A stretch of DNA of 64,000 nucleotides from Verrucomicrobiota bacterium (GCA_025360015.1 JANYCZ010000011.1:186001-250000); one strand, 5' to 3'. Counted from the stretch's first letter, positions 1 to 8,880 are shown. Notes: a model not told the origin generated them from the sequence alone. Made by a program: numbers and translations.

Positions 1-61
1 GGAGGTTTGGCCAAGGGAGTTTAGGCGTGCTGAAAACCGGAGCCCGCCAAGCAAACCCATT

Positions 62-1267
62 TTACTTTTGAGCCACCCGCCCGCGATACGCGACGGCGAA
101 GAACACGCAGACCGCCGCTGTCAGCGCGGTCTCGCCCCACCAGAAGCGGGGCCAGTTGGTGAGCTTGCCCTCGGTGCATTCCGCATACCACCATCCGCCG
201 CCGAGATAGCCGAGGAGATTTCCCACGCCGCTCATCAGCATGGCCAGCAACGCCTGCGAGCGCACCCGCCATTTCGGATCAATGCGTTCCTCCAGATAAA
301 TCTGCGTGGTGATGAAGTAGAGCGTGTAGGCAAAGCCGTGCATGAAGGTGCCCAGCATCACGCTCGGCAGCGTGTTGAACGCATTGAGGGAAAAGCGCAC
401 CACGCAGATGGCGATGCCTGAAAGAAACACCCACTTCAGCCGCACACGCGCCATGACGCCTGATAGCAGCAGCATGACCAGCACCTCCGTTGTCTGTCCA
501 AGCGACATCACGGCGGAGATGTTTTGCACGCCGAGATCGTGCAACTGGCGTGAGGTGTACGGATAAAAGGCAGCCAGCGGGATGCAGTACAACGCCGCCG
601 TGAGGAAAACGACGCGATGGTCGCGATGAATGAGCAGGCCCAGCGCGTCCAGGCCGAGGATCTGTTTCCATGTGCGGTGCTGCACGACCTCACCGGGTGG
701 GATCATCGGCAGCTTCCAAGTCAGCGTCATCACCACCAGCCATAAACCTGCGGCTGTGACACCGGCCACCAGCGAAGCATCGGCCCGCAAAACAAAACTC
801 ACAGTCCAGCAGCCGACCATCCAGCCCCCCGTAGCCCAGGCACGCAGCGGGCCAAACTGCACTTTGGCATCGTGCAACTGGGAGAAAACAATGCTGCTGG
901 TCACGCTCCACGCTGGCAAGGCCACAAGAGCAAGCACCTGAGCACAGGCCAAAACGGCCGCGTCACTCCAACCCCAAGCCAATGAACCGCAGGTAAGGAG
1001 CATGGCGATGCTGGTGGCCGCCGTCAGCCAGCGCAGCAGCAGCACGGGCGAATGCTTTTGATCCGCCAGTGCCCCCACAAACAGCGGCGAGATGAAAGCG
1101 GCGGTCGCAGTCGTGGCAAACACCCATGGCACCAGATTCCCGCGACCGTACGCATTGAAGACATTCGCCAGCGGCACGCTCCACATCCCCATGGGCAACG
1201 CTGTGCAGAAAAACAGCGTCGCCAGCGATTTGCGGCTGGCTTTGGCATCCGTGGCGGGGTTGGACAT
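62..1267 (-). CDS. MFS transporter, nucleoside:H+ symporter-like
   Basis: This encodes a 401-residue major facilitator protein with about twelve hydrophobic segments and no soluble domain, so it should lie in the inner membrane. The overall character, including the late G-NLLGYLGGGWW stretch, resembles the NupG/XapB nucleoside:proton symporter branch; that assignment comes from family recognition and the true substrate is not visible. I start at the ATG at 1267 (MSNPATDAKAS) because the 52 residues upstream of it in frame are low-complexity and overlap the divergent thioredoxin reductase. The 130-bp gap to that gene should hold both promoters. The gene ends 62 bp from the window edge with no same-strand neighbour visible. 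Confidence 0.8.
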   Translation of the reverse strand: MSNPATDAKASRKSLATLFFCTALPMGMWSVPLANVFNAYGRGNLVPWVFATTATAAFISPLFVGALADQKHSPVLLLRWLTAATSIAMLLTCGSLAWGWSDAAVLACAQVLALVALPAWSVTSSIVFSQLHDAKVQFGPLRAWATGGWMVGCWTVSFVLRADASLVAGVTAAGLWLVVMTLTWKLPMIPPGEVVQHRTWKQILGLDALGLLIHRDHRVVFLTAALYCIPLAAFYPYTSRQLHDLGVQNISAVMSLGQTTEVLVMLLLSGVMARVRLKWVFLSGIAICVVRFSLNAFNTLPSVMLGTFMHGFAYTLYFITTQIYLEERIDPKWRVRSQALLAMLMSGVGNLLGYLGGGWWYAECTEGKLTNWPRFWWGETALTAAVCVFFAVAYRGRVAQK

Positions 1268-1397
1268 CGTTGTTATTTTTGAAATAAGCCGGGAGACGGG
1301 AAACTCCAACAACGAGTCTGCGAAAAGCGAGGGTTGCGCCCCCGGCCCGCCTTTCCATCTTCCGCGACCTTTCCTTCCCCCTTCCACACCACATTTC

Positions 1398-2330
1398 ATG
1401 GAAAACGTCATCATCATCGGCACCGGCTGCGCCGGCTACACGGCGGCCATTTACACCGGCCGCGCCAACTTGAAGCCCCTCATCCTCTCCGGCAACATGC
1501 CCGGCGGGCAGCTCACCACGACCACGGAGGTCGAAAACTTTCCCGGCTTCCCGAACGGCATCATGGGGCCGGAGCTGATGATGAACATGCAGACGCAGGC
1601 GGAAAAATTCGGCGCACGCATCGAGTACTCGCTTGTCAGCAGCGTCAAAAAGACCGCAGCAGGCTATTTCGAAGTGCACACTGACGGCGGCACCGTGTAT
1701 GAAACCCACACCGTGATTGTGGCCACAGGCGCTTCCCCGAAGCACCTCGGCCTGCCAAACGAGAAAGGCCTCATCGGTCGCGGTTTGACCAGTTGTGCCA
1801 CCTGCGATGGTGCCTTCTACCGCAACGTCCCCGTCTGCGTCATCGGTGGTGGAGACAGCGCCTGCGAAGAAGCCGGATTCCTCACCAAATTCGCCAGCAC
1901 CGTCTATTTAATCCATCGCCGCGACTCCCTGCGAGCTTCGAAGATCATGGCCGACCGCGCCTTGGCCAATCCGAAGATCAAGCCCGTCTGGAACTCCACC
2001 GTCAGTGAATACCTCACCGACGAGAAGGGTGAAATGCGCGCCGTGACGCTGGAAAACCTCATCACTGGCGAGAAGAACGAGCTGGAACTGAAGTGTGTCT
2101 TCGTCGCTATCGGCCACGTGCCGAACGGCCAGTTCCTCGGCGATCTCGTCGATACCGACGAAGGCGGCTACATCCTGCAGACCCAGGGCACACGCACCAA
2201 GACCGAAGGCCTATTTGCCGCTGGTGACGTGGCCGACCATGTCTATCGTCAGGCCATCACCGCCGCCGGCCAGGGCTGTGCCGCCGCGCTGGAGGCGGAA
2301 CGCTACCTCGCCGACCACGGCGTGCATTGA
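1398..2330 (+). CDS. trxB: Thioredoxin reductase (NADPH)
   Basis: This is a 310-residue flavoprotein that passes electrons from NADPH through FAD to thioredoxin in the cytoplasm. The FAD motif IIGTGCAGYTAA sits at the N-terminus, the redox pair is C133-A-T-C136, the NADPH motif VIGGGDSACEEA follows, and the FAD-closing motif LFAAGDVAD is near the end. Length is normal for low-molecular-weight TrxB. The ATG at 1398 begins the protein exactly at the FAD fold (MENVIIIGTG); the open frame continues upstream but is not conserved-looking. Divergent from an MFS gene, and followed 65 bp on by an L,D-transpeptidase with its own promoter. Confidence 0.95.
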   Translation: MENVIIIGTGCAGYTAAIYTGRANLKPLILSGNMPGGQLTTTTEVENFPGFPNGIMGPELMMNMQTQAEKFGARIEYSLVSSVKKTAAGYFEVHTDGGTVYETHTVIVATGASPKHLGLPNEKGLIGRGLTSCATCDGAFYRNVPVCVIGGGDSACEEAGFLTKFASTVYLIHRRDSLRASKIMADRALANPKIKPVWNSTVSEYLTDEKGEMRAVTLENLITGEKNELELKCVFVAIGHVPNGQFLGDLVDTDEGGYILQTQGTRTKTEGLFAAGDVADHVYRQAITAAGQGCAAALEAERYLADHGVH

Positions 2331-2358
2331 TTGACGCTGGACAGAGGTGCTGTATTAT
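2331..2358 (+). promoter_or_regulatory. Putative sigma-70 promoter for the L,D-transpeptidase gene
   Basis: A TTGACG box at 2331-2336 and a TATTAT box at 2353-2358 are separated by 16 bp, directly after the trxB stop codon and 38 bp before the next start. The same TTGAC-N16-TATT layout recurs upstream of rplY. This is a sequence match only. Confidence 0.6.
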
Positions 2359-2395
2359 TCCGGCTTTCCACGTCGCGCACACGTAACCCCTACGC

Positions 2396-3010
2396 ATGAG
2401 TCAATTGGTAATCCCCCAAGCCGTCCGCCTCGCCCTCCTTTCCGCCCTCGCACTGCTGGCCTCCTGCCAGGGTGGGAGTTCACGCGGACAGACGCAATAC
2501 CTTGAAGCCTTCTCAACGGGAAGCGTGCCGCATTCTTCGATGTACAATGCCGACCAGGATTCCTACTGGGATGGCGATGGCATGTCCGGAGCGCCCAGCA
2601 TCACCATCGATCTCAGCGACCAGAAGGCCTACTTTTACAAAGGCGGTGCACTGGCCGGAGTCTCCGCGCTTTCCACGGGCGACGAGCGGCATGCGACCAA
2701 GCCCGGCACTTTCAAGGTCTTTGAGAAAGACCAGTGGCACAAATCCAACCTCTATGGCGACTTTGTGGACAGCGCGGGCAACGTCGTCGTGGCCAACGTT
2801 GACGTCACCAAGGACAAAGCGCCTCCGGGTACACGGTTTGAAGGCTCCAAGATGCATCATTTCATGCGCTTCGTGGGCGGCATCGGCATGCATGAAGGAT
2901 TCCTCCCCGGCTACGCCGCCTCGCATGGCTGCGTGCGCATGCCTCCGCACATGGCGGCCATTTTTTACAACAACGTCGCCAAAGGCACACCCGTCACGGT
3001 GCGGCCCTGA
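2396..3010 (+). CDS. L,D-transpeptidase (YkuD) lipoprotein
   Basis: A 204-residue lipoprotein with a signal peptide ending in the lipobox LLASC (Cys about residue 24), then a YkuD catalytic domain. The domain starts at SITIDLSDQKAYFYKGG, a typical first strand, and ends with the catalytic SHGCVRMP motif (His177, Cys179). Enzymes of this family make 3-3 crosslinks in peptidoglycan or attach proteins to it, and the lipobox puts this one on a membrane facing the periplasm. It is a paralogue of the gene at 55457-56065, with the same strand order and the same motif. A sigma-70-like promoter lies immediately upstream. The exact acceptor substrate cannot be read from sequence. Confidence 0.88.
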   Translation: MSQLVIPQAVRLALLSALALLASCQGGSSRGQTQYLEAFSTGSVPHSSMYNADQDSYWDGDGMSGAPSITIDLSDQKAYFYKGGALAGVSALSTGDERHATKPGTFKVFEKDQWHKSNLYGDFVDSAGNVVVANVDVTKDKAPPGTRFEGSKMHHFMRFVGGIGMHEGFLPGYAASHGCVRMPPHMAAIFYNNVAKGTPVTVRP

Positions 3011-3031
3011 CAACCCTCCCCGTCTGAAATC

Positions 3032-3376
3032 ATGACACCGGAAACACCGCTAGAAATCGGCCCCACGGATGTCAGCTATCTGATCGGACGCCCCGGCGAG
3101 CGCACCTTCCGTCTCATTGACTGCCGCGAGGAAAGTGAATGGCAGATCTGTCATTTGCCGGATGCACAGCTCGTGCCTCTGTCCCAGTTCGGTGAACTCG
3201 CACAGCAGCTCTTCACCAACACGCAGGAGAATCTCGTCATCTACTGCCACCACGGCATGCGCAGCCTGCGCGCCGCACAGTTTTTACGGCAGCATGGCTT
3301 CGTCCACGCGCAGAGCATGCGTGGGGGCATTGACGCCTGGGCGGACATGGTCGATCCCGAAACACCACGTTACTGA
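3032..3376 (+). CDS. Rhodanese-like sulfurtransferase
   Basis: A 114-residue single-domain rhodanese. It has the entry motif LIDCREESEWQICHLPDA and the active-site loop YCHHGMRS with the sulfur-carrying Cys72, followed by AAQFLRQHGF and GGIDAW, all typical of the GlpE/PspE class. It has no signal peptide and should be cytosolic. It starts 21 bp after the L,D-transpeptidase and may share its transcript. The physiological sulfur donor and acceptor are unknown. Confidence 0.88.
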   Translation: MTPETPLEIGPTDVSYLIGRPGERTFRLIDCREESEWQICHLPDAQLVPLSQFGELAQQLFTNTQENLVIYCHHGMRSLRAAQFLRQHGFVHAQSMRGGIDAWADMVDPETPRY

Positions 3377-3452
3377 CACACATCTCAGGGCAGTTTGCTG
3401 TGGCGCATGATGGCCGGGCAGCTACCCTCAATGCCATCCCCCGCACGCACGC

Positions 3453-4427
3453 ATGGTTCGACTTCTCACACAGCAAGGACAGCTCATCGACTGGAACGAC
3501 GAAAAGACGCATCCGTTCCCGGACAATCTGGTCTTTCTCGATCTGCTGAACCCTGGCCGTGCCGAGGAACTGGAGGCGGAAAAATGGCTCGAGTACCAGC
3601 TCCCCACGCGTGAAGAAATGCAGGAGATCGAAGAATCCAGCCGACTCTACACGGAGAAGGGGACTTTGTACATGACCGCATGGCTGCCCGTCGGGCTGGA
3701 CACGCCTGATCCTGACAACACTTCCATTTCCTTCGTCATCGCGCCCGACTGCCTCACCACCGTGCGCTATGCCGACCCTTTGTCCTTCCGCATTCTCCCA
3801 GATCAGGCGAAACGCCAGTGCAGCACTCCGCTGACCAGTGATGCCGTCTTTCTACTCCTGCTGGAGCTCATCGTCGCCCGCATCGCCGATGCCTTGCAGG
3901 GAGTCGAAGGTGACATGAAAAAAATCTGCCGTGACATCTTCAGCCTCGATCCGCACAAAGCGCACGCATCGGTGGAAAAAGACCTCAGCGATGTGGTCAA
4001 GCTGCTGGGACGCCGCAGCGCCCTCGTGGCCAATGTGCGCGAGAGCCTGCTCAGCATCAGCCGCATGCTGCAGTACTTCCTCAACAACGCCGCCACCTGG
4101 ATGCGTGGAGATCTTGCCGCGCAGTTTCGCAGCGTGATGCGCGACATCAAGAGCATGGACGACTACACCAACCAGCAGACGCAGGAGATGACCTTCCTGC
4201 TGGAGTCCACACTGGGCCTCATCAACATCCAGCAGAATCAGATCATCAAGATCTTCACCGTCGCCAGCGTGCTCTTCATGCCGCCGACCCTGATTGCCAG
4301 CATTTACGGCATGAACGTTGGCCTCCCCGCAGCCGATAACGGCTGGGCCTTCATCCTCGTCATGCTCATGATCGTCCTCTCCGCGATCCTGCCCATCGTG
4401 TACTTCAAGAGCAAGCGGATGCTGTAA
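3453..4427 (+). CDS. corA: CorA-family divalent metal ion transporter
   Basis: A 324-residue protein with a long cytoplasmic N-terminal region rich in helices, a coiled-coil stretch, and two C-terminal membrane segments. The family signature YGMN is present, with GMN at residues 286-288 between the membrane helices, which forms the pore mouth of the CorA pentamer. Mg2+ is the usual substrate; Co2+, Ni2+ or Zn2+ cannot be excluded. The ATG at 3453 gives a family-typical length. It ends 6 bp before the convergent sulfatase. Confidence 0.88.
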   Translation: MVRLLTQQGQLIDWNDEKTHPFPDNLVFLDLLNPGRAEELEAEKWLEYQLPTREEMQEIEESSRLYTEKGTLYMTAWLPVGLDTPDPDNTSISFVIAPDCLTTVRYADPLSFRILPDQAKRQCSTPLTSDAVFLLLLELIVARIADALQGVEGDMKKICRDIFSLDPHKAHASVEKDLSDVVKLLGRRSALVANVRESLLSISRMLQYFLNNAATWMRGDLAAQFRSVMRDIKSMDDYTNQQTQEMTFLLESTLGLINIQQNQIIKIFTVASVLFMPPTLIASIYGMNVGLPAADNGWAFILVMLMIVLSAILPIVYFKSKRML

Positions 4428-4433
4428 CGGCGG

Positions 4434-5942
4434 TCACTGATCCAGCGCAGGCATGGGAAAGTCCGCGCTCGGTGCATGCTGGCTGGTCATGATCGTTTTC
4501 ATCTTGACGATGAGATCGGGATGCTCGGCGGCGACGTTTTTTGTCTCAGCGGGATCGGTGGCGATATCGAAGAGTTCTTCAGTCATGGCGGGAGCTTTGG
4601 CCTTTGCCTTGCCTTTGGCGGTGAGATTGCGCCGCACGAGTTTCCAGTCGCCCATACGCAGGATCTGCTGGCCGCCGGAGCTGGGAAATTCACGGTAGAG
4701 GAATTCGCGCGCGGGCTGTGTTTCACCGAGCAGAGTCGGGGCGAAGCTGACGCCGTCGGTGGGGGGAGTTTTGTCTTTGGCACCGATAAGTTCGAGCAGG
4801 GTGGGCATCCAGTCTTCGAAGCCGGTGATGTGGTCGCTGGTGGTGTCGGGCTTGATTTTACCCTGCCACCGCACGACGCAGGGGGAGCGGAAGCCGCCTT
4901 CGTATAAAGTGCCTTTTCCATCGCGCCGGCCTTCGCTGGAGTTGAAGAAAGCGCAGTCGGTGCCGGCGAGTCCCTGGAGCGTGCCGCTGACGGGGCCGTT
5001 GTCACTGACGAAGACGAAGAGGGTGTCGGCATCGAGACCGAGTTCGGTGATGAGAGCTACCATGCGGCCGATCTCGCGATCCATGCGCGTGATCATCGCC
5101 GCATAGGTGGCCTTGGGCTTGAAGTTTGGGAGGTAGCCGTAGCCACCGGGGTAGGGGGGATCATCGAACTTGCCGATGTATTCCTGCTGCGAGTCATCCG
5201 GCACCTGCAGGGCGACGTGGGGCACGGTGGTGGGCCAGTAGAGGAAGAACGGTTTGTCTTTGTTTGCGCGGGCAAATTTCAGCGCCTGCTCGGCGATGAG
5301 ATCAGCGGAGTATTCGCTGCCTTTGAAGCGCTGGTAGCTCTCCGGCTTTGAGGGATCTTCATCGGGCCTGAGCTTGTCGGCGGAAGGAAACGGCGGGTTC
5401 TTGAGCTCGATGGTGTGGTCGTTGTCCCACAGATACGTCGGGTAAAAATTGTGGGCGACGCCCTGGCAGTTGTAGCCAAACCAGCGGTCAAAGCCGTGCT
5501 TGAGCGGCTCCCCGGTGGAGCCCGGGCCGCCAAGGCCCCACTTGCCGAAACCGCCGGTGGTGTAACCGAGCGGCTTTAAGATTTCAGGAATGAGGCGGGT
5601 TGCGGATGGAATGGGAAACTGGCCTTCGTGCTCAGGCTTGCCCATCTTGGGCAGGCCTTTGGCATCGTCCGCCTGGCGGTTGTCACGAATGAAGGCATGG
5701 CCAGGGTGCAGGCCGCTCATCAAGACGCAGCGGGATGGCGCGCACACGGCGTTGCCACAGTAGTGCTGGGTGAAGCGCATCCCCTCGGCCGCCATGCGGT
5801 CGATGCTGGGCGTCTTGATGATCTTCTGGCCGTAGCAGCCGAGGTCGCCGGGGCCGAGGTCGTCCGCCATGATGAAGATGATATTGGGCTGCCGAGCCTG
5901 CACCGTCAGTGCCAGGGCGAGAAGAAGAAGGAGCGGCTTCAT
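4434..5942 (-). CDS. Secreted formylglycine-dependent sulfatase
   Basis: A 502-residue sulfatase of the alkaline-phosphatase fold. It starts with a signal peptide (MKPLLLLLALALTVQA), then PNIIFIMADDLG with the metal-binding aspartates 27-28, and the formylglycine motif C67-A-P-S-R71. Later blocks FVSDNGP and KGTLYEGGFRSPCVVRW are family-typical. Cys67 must be oxidised to formylglycine by a maturase that is not in this window. The usual GYGDLGCYG block reads GPGDLGCYG here. Substrate is probably a sulfated polysaccharide, which is inference. Its ATG overlaps the stop of the upstream 51-codon membrane ORF by ATGA, so the two should be co-translated. The longer in-frame start at 6023 lies inside that ORF and was rejected. 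Confidence 0.9.
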   Translation of the reverse strand: MKPLLLLLALALTVQARQPNIIFIMADDLGPGDLGCYGQKIIKTPSIDRMAAEGMRFTQHYCGNAVCAPSRCVLMSGLHPGHAFIRDNRQADDAKGLPKMGKPEHEGQFPIPSATRLIPEILKPLGYTTGGFGKWGLGGPGSTGEPLKHGFDRWFGYNCQGVAHNFYPTYLWDNDHTIELKNPPFPSADKLRPDEDPSKPESYQRFKGSEYSADLIAEQALKFARANKDKPFFLYWPTTVPHVALQVPDDSQQEYIGKFDDPPYPGGYGYLPNFKPKATYAAMITRMDREIGRMVALITELGLDADTLFVFVSDNGPVSGTLQGLAGTDCAFFNSSEGRRDGKGTLYEGGFRSPCVVRWQGKIKPDTTSDHITGFEDWMPTLLELIGAKDKTPPTDGVSFAPTLLGETQPAREFLYREFPSSGGQQILRMGDWKLVRRNLTAKGKAKAKAPAMTEELFDIATDPAETKNVAAEHPDLIVKMKTIMTSQHAPSADFPMPALDQ

Positions 5943-6094
5943 GGTGGATGGGAAACGGCAGAAGGAGCGATTTCTTGTTTCGCTTTGTGTTTCGGCAGCG
6001 AATCGAGCTGCCAGTTCATCCACAGGGTGAGGAGCAGCAGCGCCGCAATGAGCAGGAAGATGACGTAAAAGCCGGGGCGGGAGAGGAACTTCAT
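5939..6094 (-). CDS. Small single-pass membrane protein upstream of sulfatase
   Basis: A 51-codon reading frame with an ATG at 6094 and a TGA that overlaps the sulfatase ATG as ATGA. The product has a short positively charged start (MKFLSRPGFY), a hydrophobic run of about 17 residues (VIFLLIAALLLLTLW), and a Lys-rich hydrophilic tail. The stop-start overlap and the clear membrane segment argue that it is real and translationally coupled to the sulfatase. No ribosome site is obvious upstream. I recognise no family; it could be a membrane tether or simply a leader that sets sulfatase translation. Confidence 0.55.
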   Translation of the reverse strand: MKFLSRPGFYVIFLLIAALLLLTLWMNWQLDSLPKHKAKQEIAPSAVSHPP

Positions 6095-6141
6095 GGCAAA
6101 AAAAGCGAGTTTCACTCTGCCTGCACCGTCTTTTCTAAGCC

Positions 6142-7314
6142 ATGAAATTCTTCATTCTCCTTGTTCTGCTTTTCGCCGCTCTCCCGTCTGCGCGTGCGCT
6201 CCCTGAAGCGGAGATTCAGCGTTACATTGATGAGGCGATCAAAGCGGGCGGGGGCGAAGTGGTCATTCCGCCCGGGGTGCATCTCATCGAGCGAGGCCTG
6301 AGGGTGAAGGACGCGAAGAAACTGCGCATCGTCGGTCTGGATGCCGAGGAAACGGTGCTGAAACTGCTGCCCGTGGCCTATGCCCTGGCGGCGGGCAGCA
6401 CGGCTGCGGACGCGACGACGATCCCGGTGAAATCCCAGCGGGGATTCAAGCCCGGAATGCGCCTGAAGATCGAAGCGGATGGCGAGCTGGACAGCTTCAC
6501 GAAGAAGCCGAAGCCCTTTCATATCGCCATTGTAAAAGCAGTCGATAAGGATGCGATCCAACTCGAAGCAGCGCTGAAATTTCCTGTGCCTGAAGGGACG
6601 ATGATCCGCCATGAGGATGCGCCGAACCTTATCGAGATTCGCGGGGCCAGTGAAGACGTGCGCATTGAAAAGCTCACGCTGGATGGCGGCCGAGTGGAGG
6701 GCGATCCACCGATTCGCGGCCATGCGCAGCTCTGCGCGGTGTTTGCATCCGGAGCGTATAATTATGAAAAGGGGCCGATAGGACCCAAGGTGAAGAAGAT
6801 TGGTGTTTCACGCTGCTTCATCCAGAACTGTCACGGGCGCGGCATCGCGCTGTATTCCGTGGAGGGCGCGGAGATCGACGACTGCACGATCCGTGACACC
6901 TCTGATGAGGCAATCGATTTTGATCACTTCACGGTGAAGTCTATCGCCACGCACAATCACATCGCCCGCTGCTTGGTCGGGGTGGAATTGAACGATGCGA
7001 CGGACTGCCTCGTGGCGGGCAACGAATTTCGCGAGTGCGGCACCGGCATCAACCTGTGGCGCTATTGCAAACAGCCGGGGCTGAACGAGGGGAATGTGAT
7101 TGTGCAGAACGTGTTTGAACGCATGCAGGGCAATGCCGTGCAGATCGCCACCGGGACAAAGGGCAACACCATTGCACAAAATGAGATCAACGGTTCCGGC
7201 AAGAACGGCATTGTTGTGTCCGGCGAGGCTCAGATCTTGAGAGGCAACAAGATCTCGGGCAGCGGGATGAAGGACATCGTGATCCAGGAAGGCAGCCACG
7301 AGATCACTGAGTAG
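6142..7314 (+). CDS. Secreted right-handed beta-helix protein
   Basis: A 390-residue exported protein. Residues 1-19 are a signal peptide (MKFFILLVLLFAALPSARA). The rest fits a pectate-lyase-like parallel beta-helix: VVIPPGVHLIERGLRV at the start, then many coils with stacked Asn/His positions such as THNHIARCLVGVELNDAT and GNTIAQNEINGSGKNGIVV. Such folds are polysaccharide lyases, hydrolases or epimerases, but no catalytic set is recognisable, so the activity is unassigned. It is divergent from the sulfatase pair 47 bp away, which supports a joint role in breaking down sulfated polysaccharide (inference). Confidence 0.75.
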   Translation: MKFFILLVLLFAALPSARALPEAEIQRYIDEAIKAGGGEVVIPPGVHLIERGLRVKDAKKLRIVGLDAEETVLKLLPVAYALAAGSTAADATTIPVKSQRGFKPGMRLKIEADGELDSFTKKPKPFHIAIVKAVDKDAIQLEAALKFPVPEGTMIRHEDAPNLIEIRGASEDVRIEKLTLDGGRVEGDPPIRGHAQLCAVFASGAYNYEKGPIGPKVKKIGVSRCFIQNCHGRGIALYSVEGAEIDDCTIRDTSDEAIDFDHFTVKSIATHNHIARCLVGVELNDATDCLVAGNEFRECGTGINLWRYCKQPGLNEGNVIVQNVFERMQGNAVQIATGTKGNTIAQNEINGSGKNGIVVSGEAQILRGNKISGSGMKDIVIQEGSHEITE

Positions 7315-7327
7315 TAAAAATCGTGCA

Positions 7328-7403
7328 TGGCGCACCCGGCAGGGATCGAACCTGCGACCAGCCGATTAGAAATCGGCTGCTCTATCCACTGAGCTACGGG
7401 TGC
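7328..7403 (-). tRNA. tRNA-Arg (anticodon TCT)
   Basis: On the minus strand the acceptor arms GCACCCG and CGGGTGC pair over seven bases. The D loop (TAGCTCAGTGGATAGAGCA), the anticodon arm CCGATTTCTAATCGG with TCT, and the T arm GCAGGTTCGATCCCTGC are all canonical. The 3' CCA is encoded. There are 76 nt and no variable-loop insertion. Confidence 0.97.
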
Positions 7404-7458
7404 CTCTCCAAAAACAGGGGCGATCATAGTTCTGTCTGGGAGTTGAGCAAGGGGCAGC

Positions 7459-8202
7459 TCATTCCTCATGCAGGCCAAACATCTGCAGGAGGACGCGGAA
7501 CATGTCGCCGAGTTTGCTGCTGTAGGGGCGCTGGGGGTGCAGGATGGACCAGCCGCGCTGGCGACCGATGGCGGCGAGGCTGCGGGAGGGGTGGACGAGG
7601 ACGGCGTAGCCGGCGTACTCGAGCAGGGGCAGGTCGGCGGCGCTGTCTGAGTAGCTCCAGCAGTGGGTGCGCGCCTCATCGGTGAGTTCGGTCAGTCCGG
7701 GGACGACTTCTTCCATGGCGGCGATCTTGGCTTGGTGCTTGTTGTTGCCCGTGACGAGCTTTGGCATGCCGGGGAATTGGGCACCGATCTCAAACCGGGT
7801 GGCGATGCAGTGGTCAAAGCCGAGGGCATGGGCGATCTCGTGGGCGTAGAAGTCGGGACTGGCGGTGTTGAGCACGAGCACGCGGTGCTGGTGCTTGTGG
7901 CGCAGGACTTCGGCGCGCAGGGAGGGGTAGGCCCACTTCGGCACGCAGACTTCGGCGAATTCATGGGCATAGGCCGCCAGCCGCTCGCGAGGCATGCCGC
8001 GCAGGTAGCTTAAAAAGGCGCGCTTGGCTGTGGCGGTGCTGGCGAGGCCGCAGGCGCGTGCCAGGGCTACGGGCACAAACAGGGCGTGCAGAAATACGCG
8101 CCAAGGCTCACGGTGGAGGACGAAGTTGCAGAAGAGCGTCTGCGTGTCGAAGGGCAGCAGCGTGTGATCGAGATCAAAGAAGGCGTAGGTGCGCGCGGGC
8201 AT
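7459..8202 (-). CDS. HAD-superfamily phosphatase, subfamily IB
   Basis: A 247-residue protein with the HAD nucleophile motif FFDLDHTLL (Asp10, Asp12), a helical cap, motif II in LVLNTASPDFY, and motif IV in CWSYSDSAADLPLLEYAG. This pattern matches the IB/SerB-like phosphatases that also include CicA. The substrate is unknown; a small phosphorylated metabolite or lipid head-group is likely. The ATG at 8202 puts the nucleophile at residue 10; the longer in-frame start at 8466 would overlap the divergent ndk and gives a junk-like extension. It lies between a tRNA gene and ndk. Confidence 0.82.
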   Translation of the reverse strand: MPARTYAFFDLDHTLLPFDTQTLFCNFVLHREPWRVFLHALFVPVALARACGLASTATAKRAFLSYLRGMPRERLAAYAHEFAEVCVPKWAYPSLRAEVLRHKHQHRVLVLNTASPDFYAHEIAHALGFDHCIATRFEIGAQFPGMPKLVTGNNKHQAKIAAMEEVVPGLTELTDEARTHCWSYSDSAADLPLLEYAGYAVLVHPSRSLAAIGRQRGWSILHPQRPYSSKLGDMFRVLLQMFGLHEE

Positions 8203-8323
8203 GACACGGAGGGAGGACGGGCGGAGCCTAGCGCCGCGTTTCGAGCTGGCAAAAGATTCCCAGCCTTGACGGATGCAGCTGCGGACGGCACTGTGCGAAC
8301 CCTTTTTCCCCCAAAGTCCCCTC

Positions 8324-8749
8324 ATGGCCCAAGAAACCACCCTCATCCTGCTCAAGCCTGACTGCGTCGCACGCGGCATCAATGGCGAAGTCCTCAAGCG
8401 TCTCGAAGACGAAGGCTTCCGCATCCGTGGCTGCAAGATGATCCAGCTCACTGATGAACTGCTCAAGGAGCACTACTCGCACATCGCGGACAAGCCGTTC
8501 TTCCCGGACGTGGCCAGCTTCATGAAAAGCAAGCCGGTCATCGCCGTGGCCATTGCGGGTGACAACATCATCTCCCATGTGCGTGATCTCCTGGGCCCGA
8601 CGGACTCCAAAGCAGCGCCGAAGGGCACGATCCGTGGCGACTTCGGCACGGACAAGATGACTAACGTCGTCCACGCCTCCGACTCCCCAGAAGCCGCAGC
8701 AGTCGAACTGAAGCGGTTTTTCAAGGACGGCGAGATTTTCAGCTATTGA
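8324..8749 (+). CDS. ndk: Nucleoside diphosphate kinase
   Basis: A 141-residue NDP kinase that balances nucleoside triphosphate pools by ping-pong phosphate transfer. The N-terminal strand ETTLILLKPDCVARG, the loop FMKSKPVIAVAIAG, and the active-site motif NVVHASDSPEAA with phospho-His117 are all present, and the length is standard. I use the ATG at 8324 (MAQETTLIL). It is followed by tRNA-Leu, whose likely promoter overlaps the last codons of this gene. Confidence 0.96.
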   Translation: MAQETTLILLKPDCVARGINGEVLKRLEDEGFRIRGCKMIQLTDELLKEHYSHIADKPFFPDVASFMKSKPVIAVAIAGDNIISHVRDLLGPTDSKAAPKGTIRGDFGTDKMTNVVHASDSPEAAAVELKRFFKDGEIFSY

Positions 8750-8773
8750 GGCATTCCGCTTTGCCGCTACACT
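8746..8773 (+). promoter_or_regulatory. Putative promoter for tRNA-Leu
   Basis: TTGAGG at 8746-8751 and TACACT at 8768-8773 are 16 bp apart and end 22 bp before the mature tRNA 5' end. The GC-rich stretch that follows resembles a stringent discriminator. Sequence match only. Confidence 0.4.
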
Positions 8774-8795
8774 GCGCGGCGCAGGCATTCCCCAC

Positions 8796-8880
8796 GCCGC
8801 TGTGGTGAAATGGTAAACACAGCAGACTTAAAATCTGCTGGAGGGCAACCTCCTTGCCGGTTCGAGTCCGGCCAGCGGCA
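8796..8880 (+). tRNA. tRNA-Leu (anticodon TAA)
   Basis: An 85-nt class II tRNA. Acceptor arms GCCGCTG and CAGCGGC pair, the anticodon arm is GCAGACTTAAAATCTGC with TAA, a long variable arm (GGAGGGCAACCTCC) forms its own stem, and the T arm is GCCGGTTCGAGTCCGGC. The discriminator is A, as expected for tRNA-Leu. CCA is not encoded, unlike the tRNA-Arg at 7328. Confidence 0.97.

Noticed and set aside
963-1745. 260-codon leftward open frame across the trxB 5' end
   Set aside because: Antisense to the clear thioredoxin reductase coding signal and with no recognisable motif.
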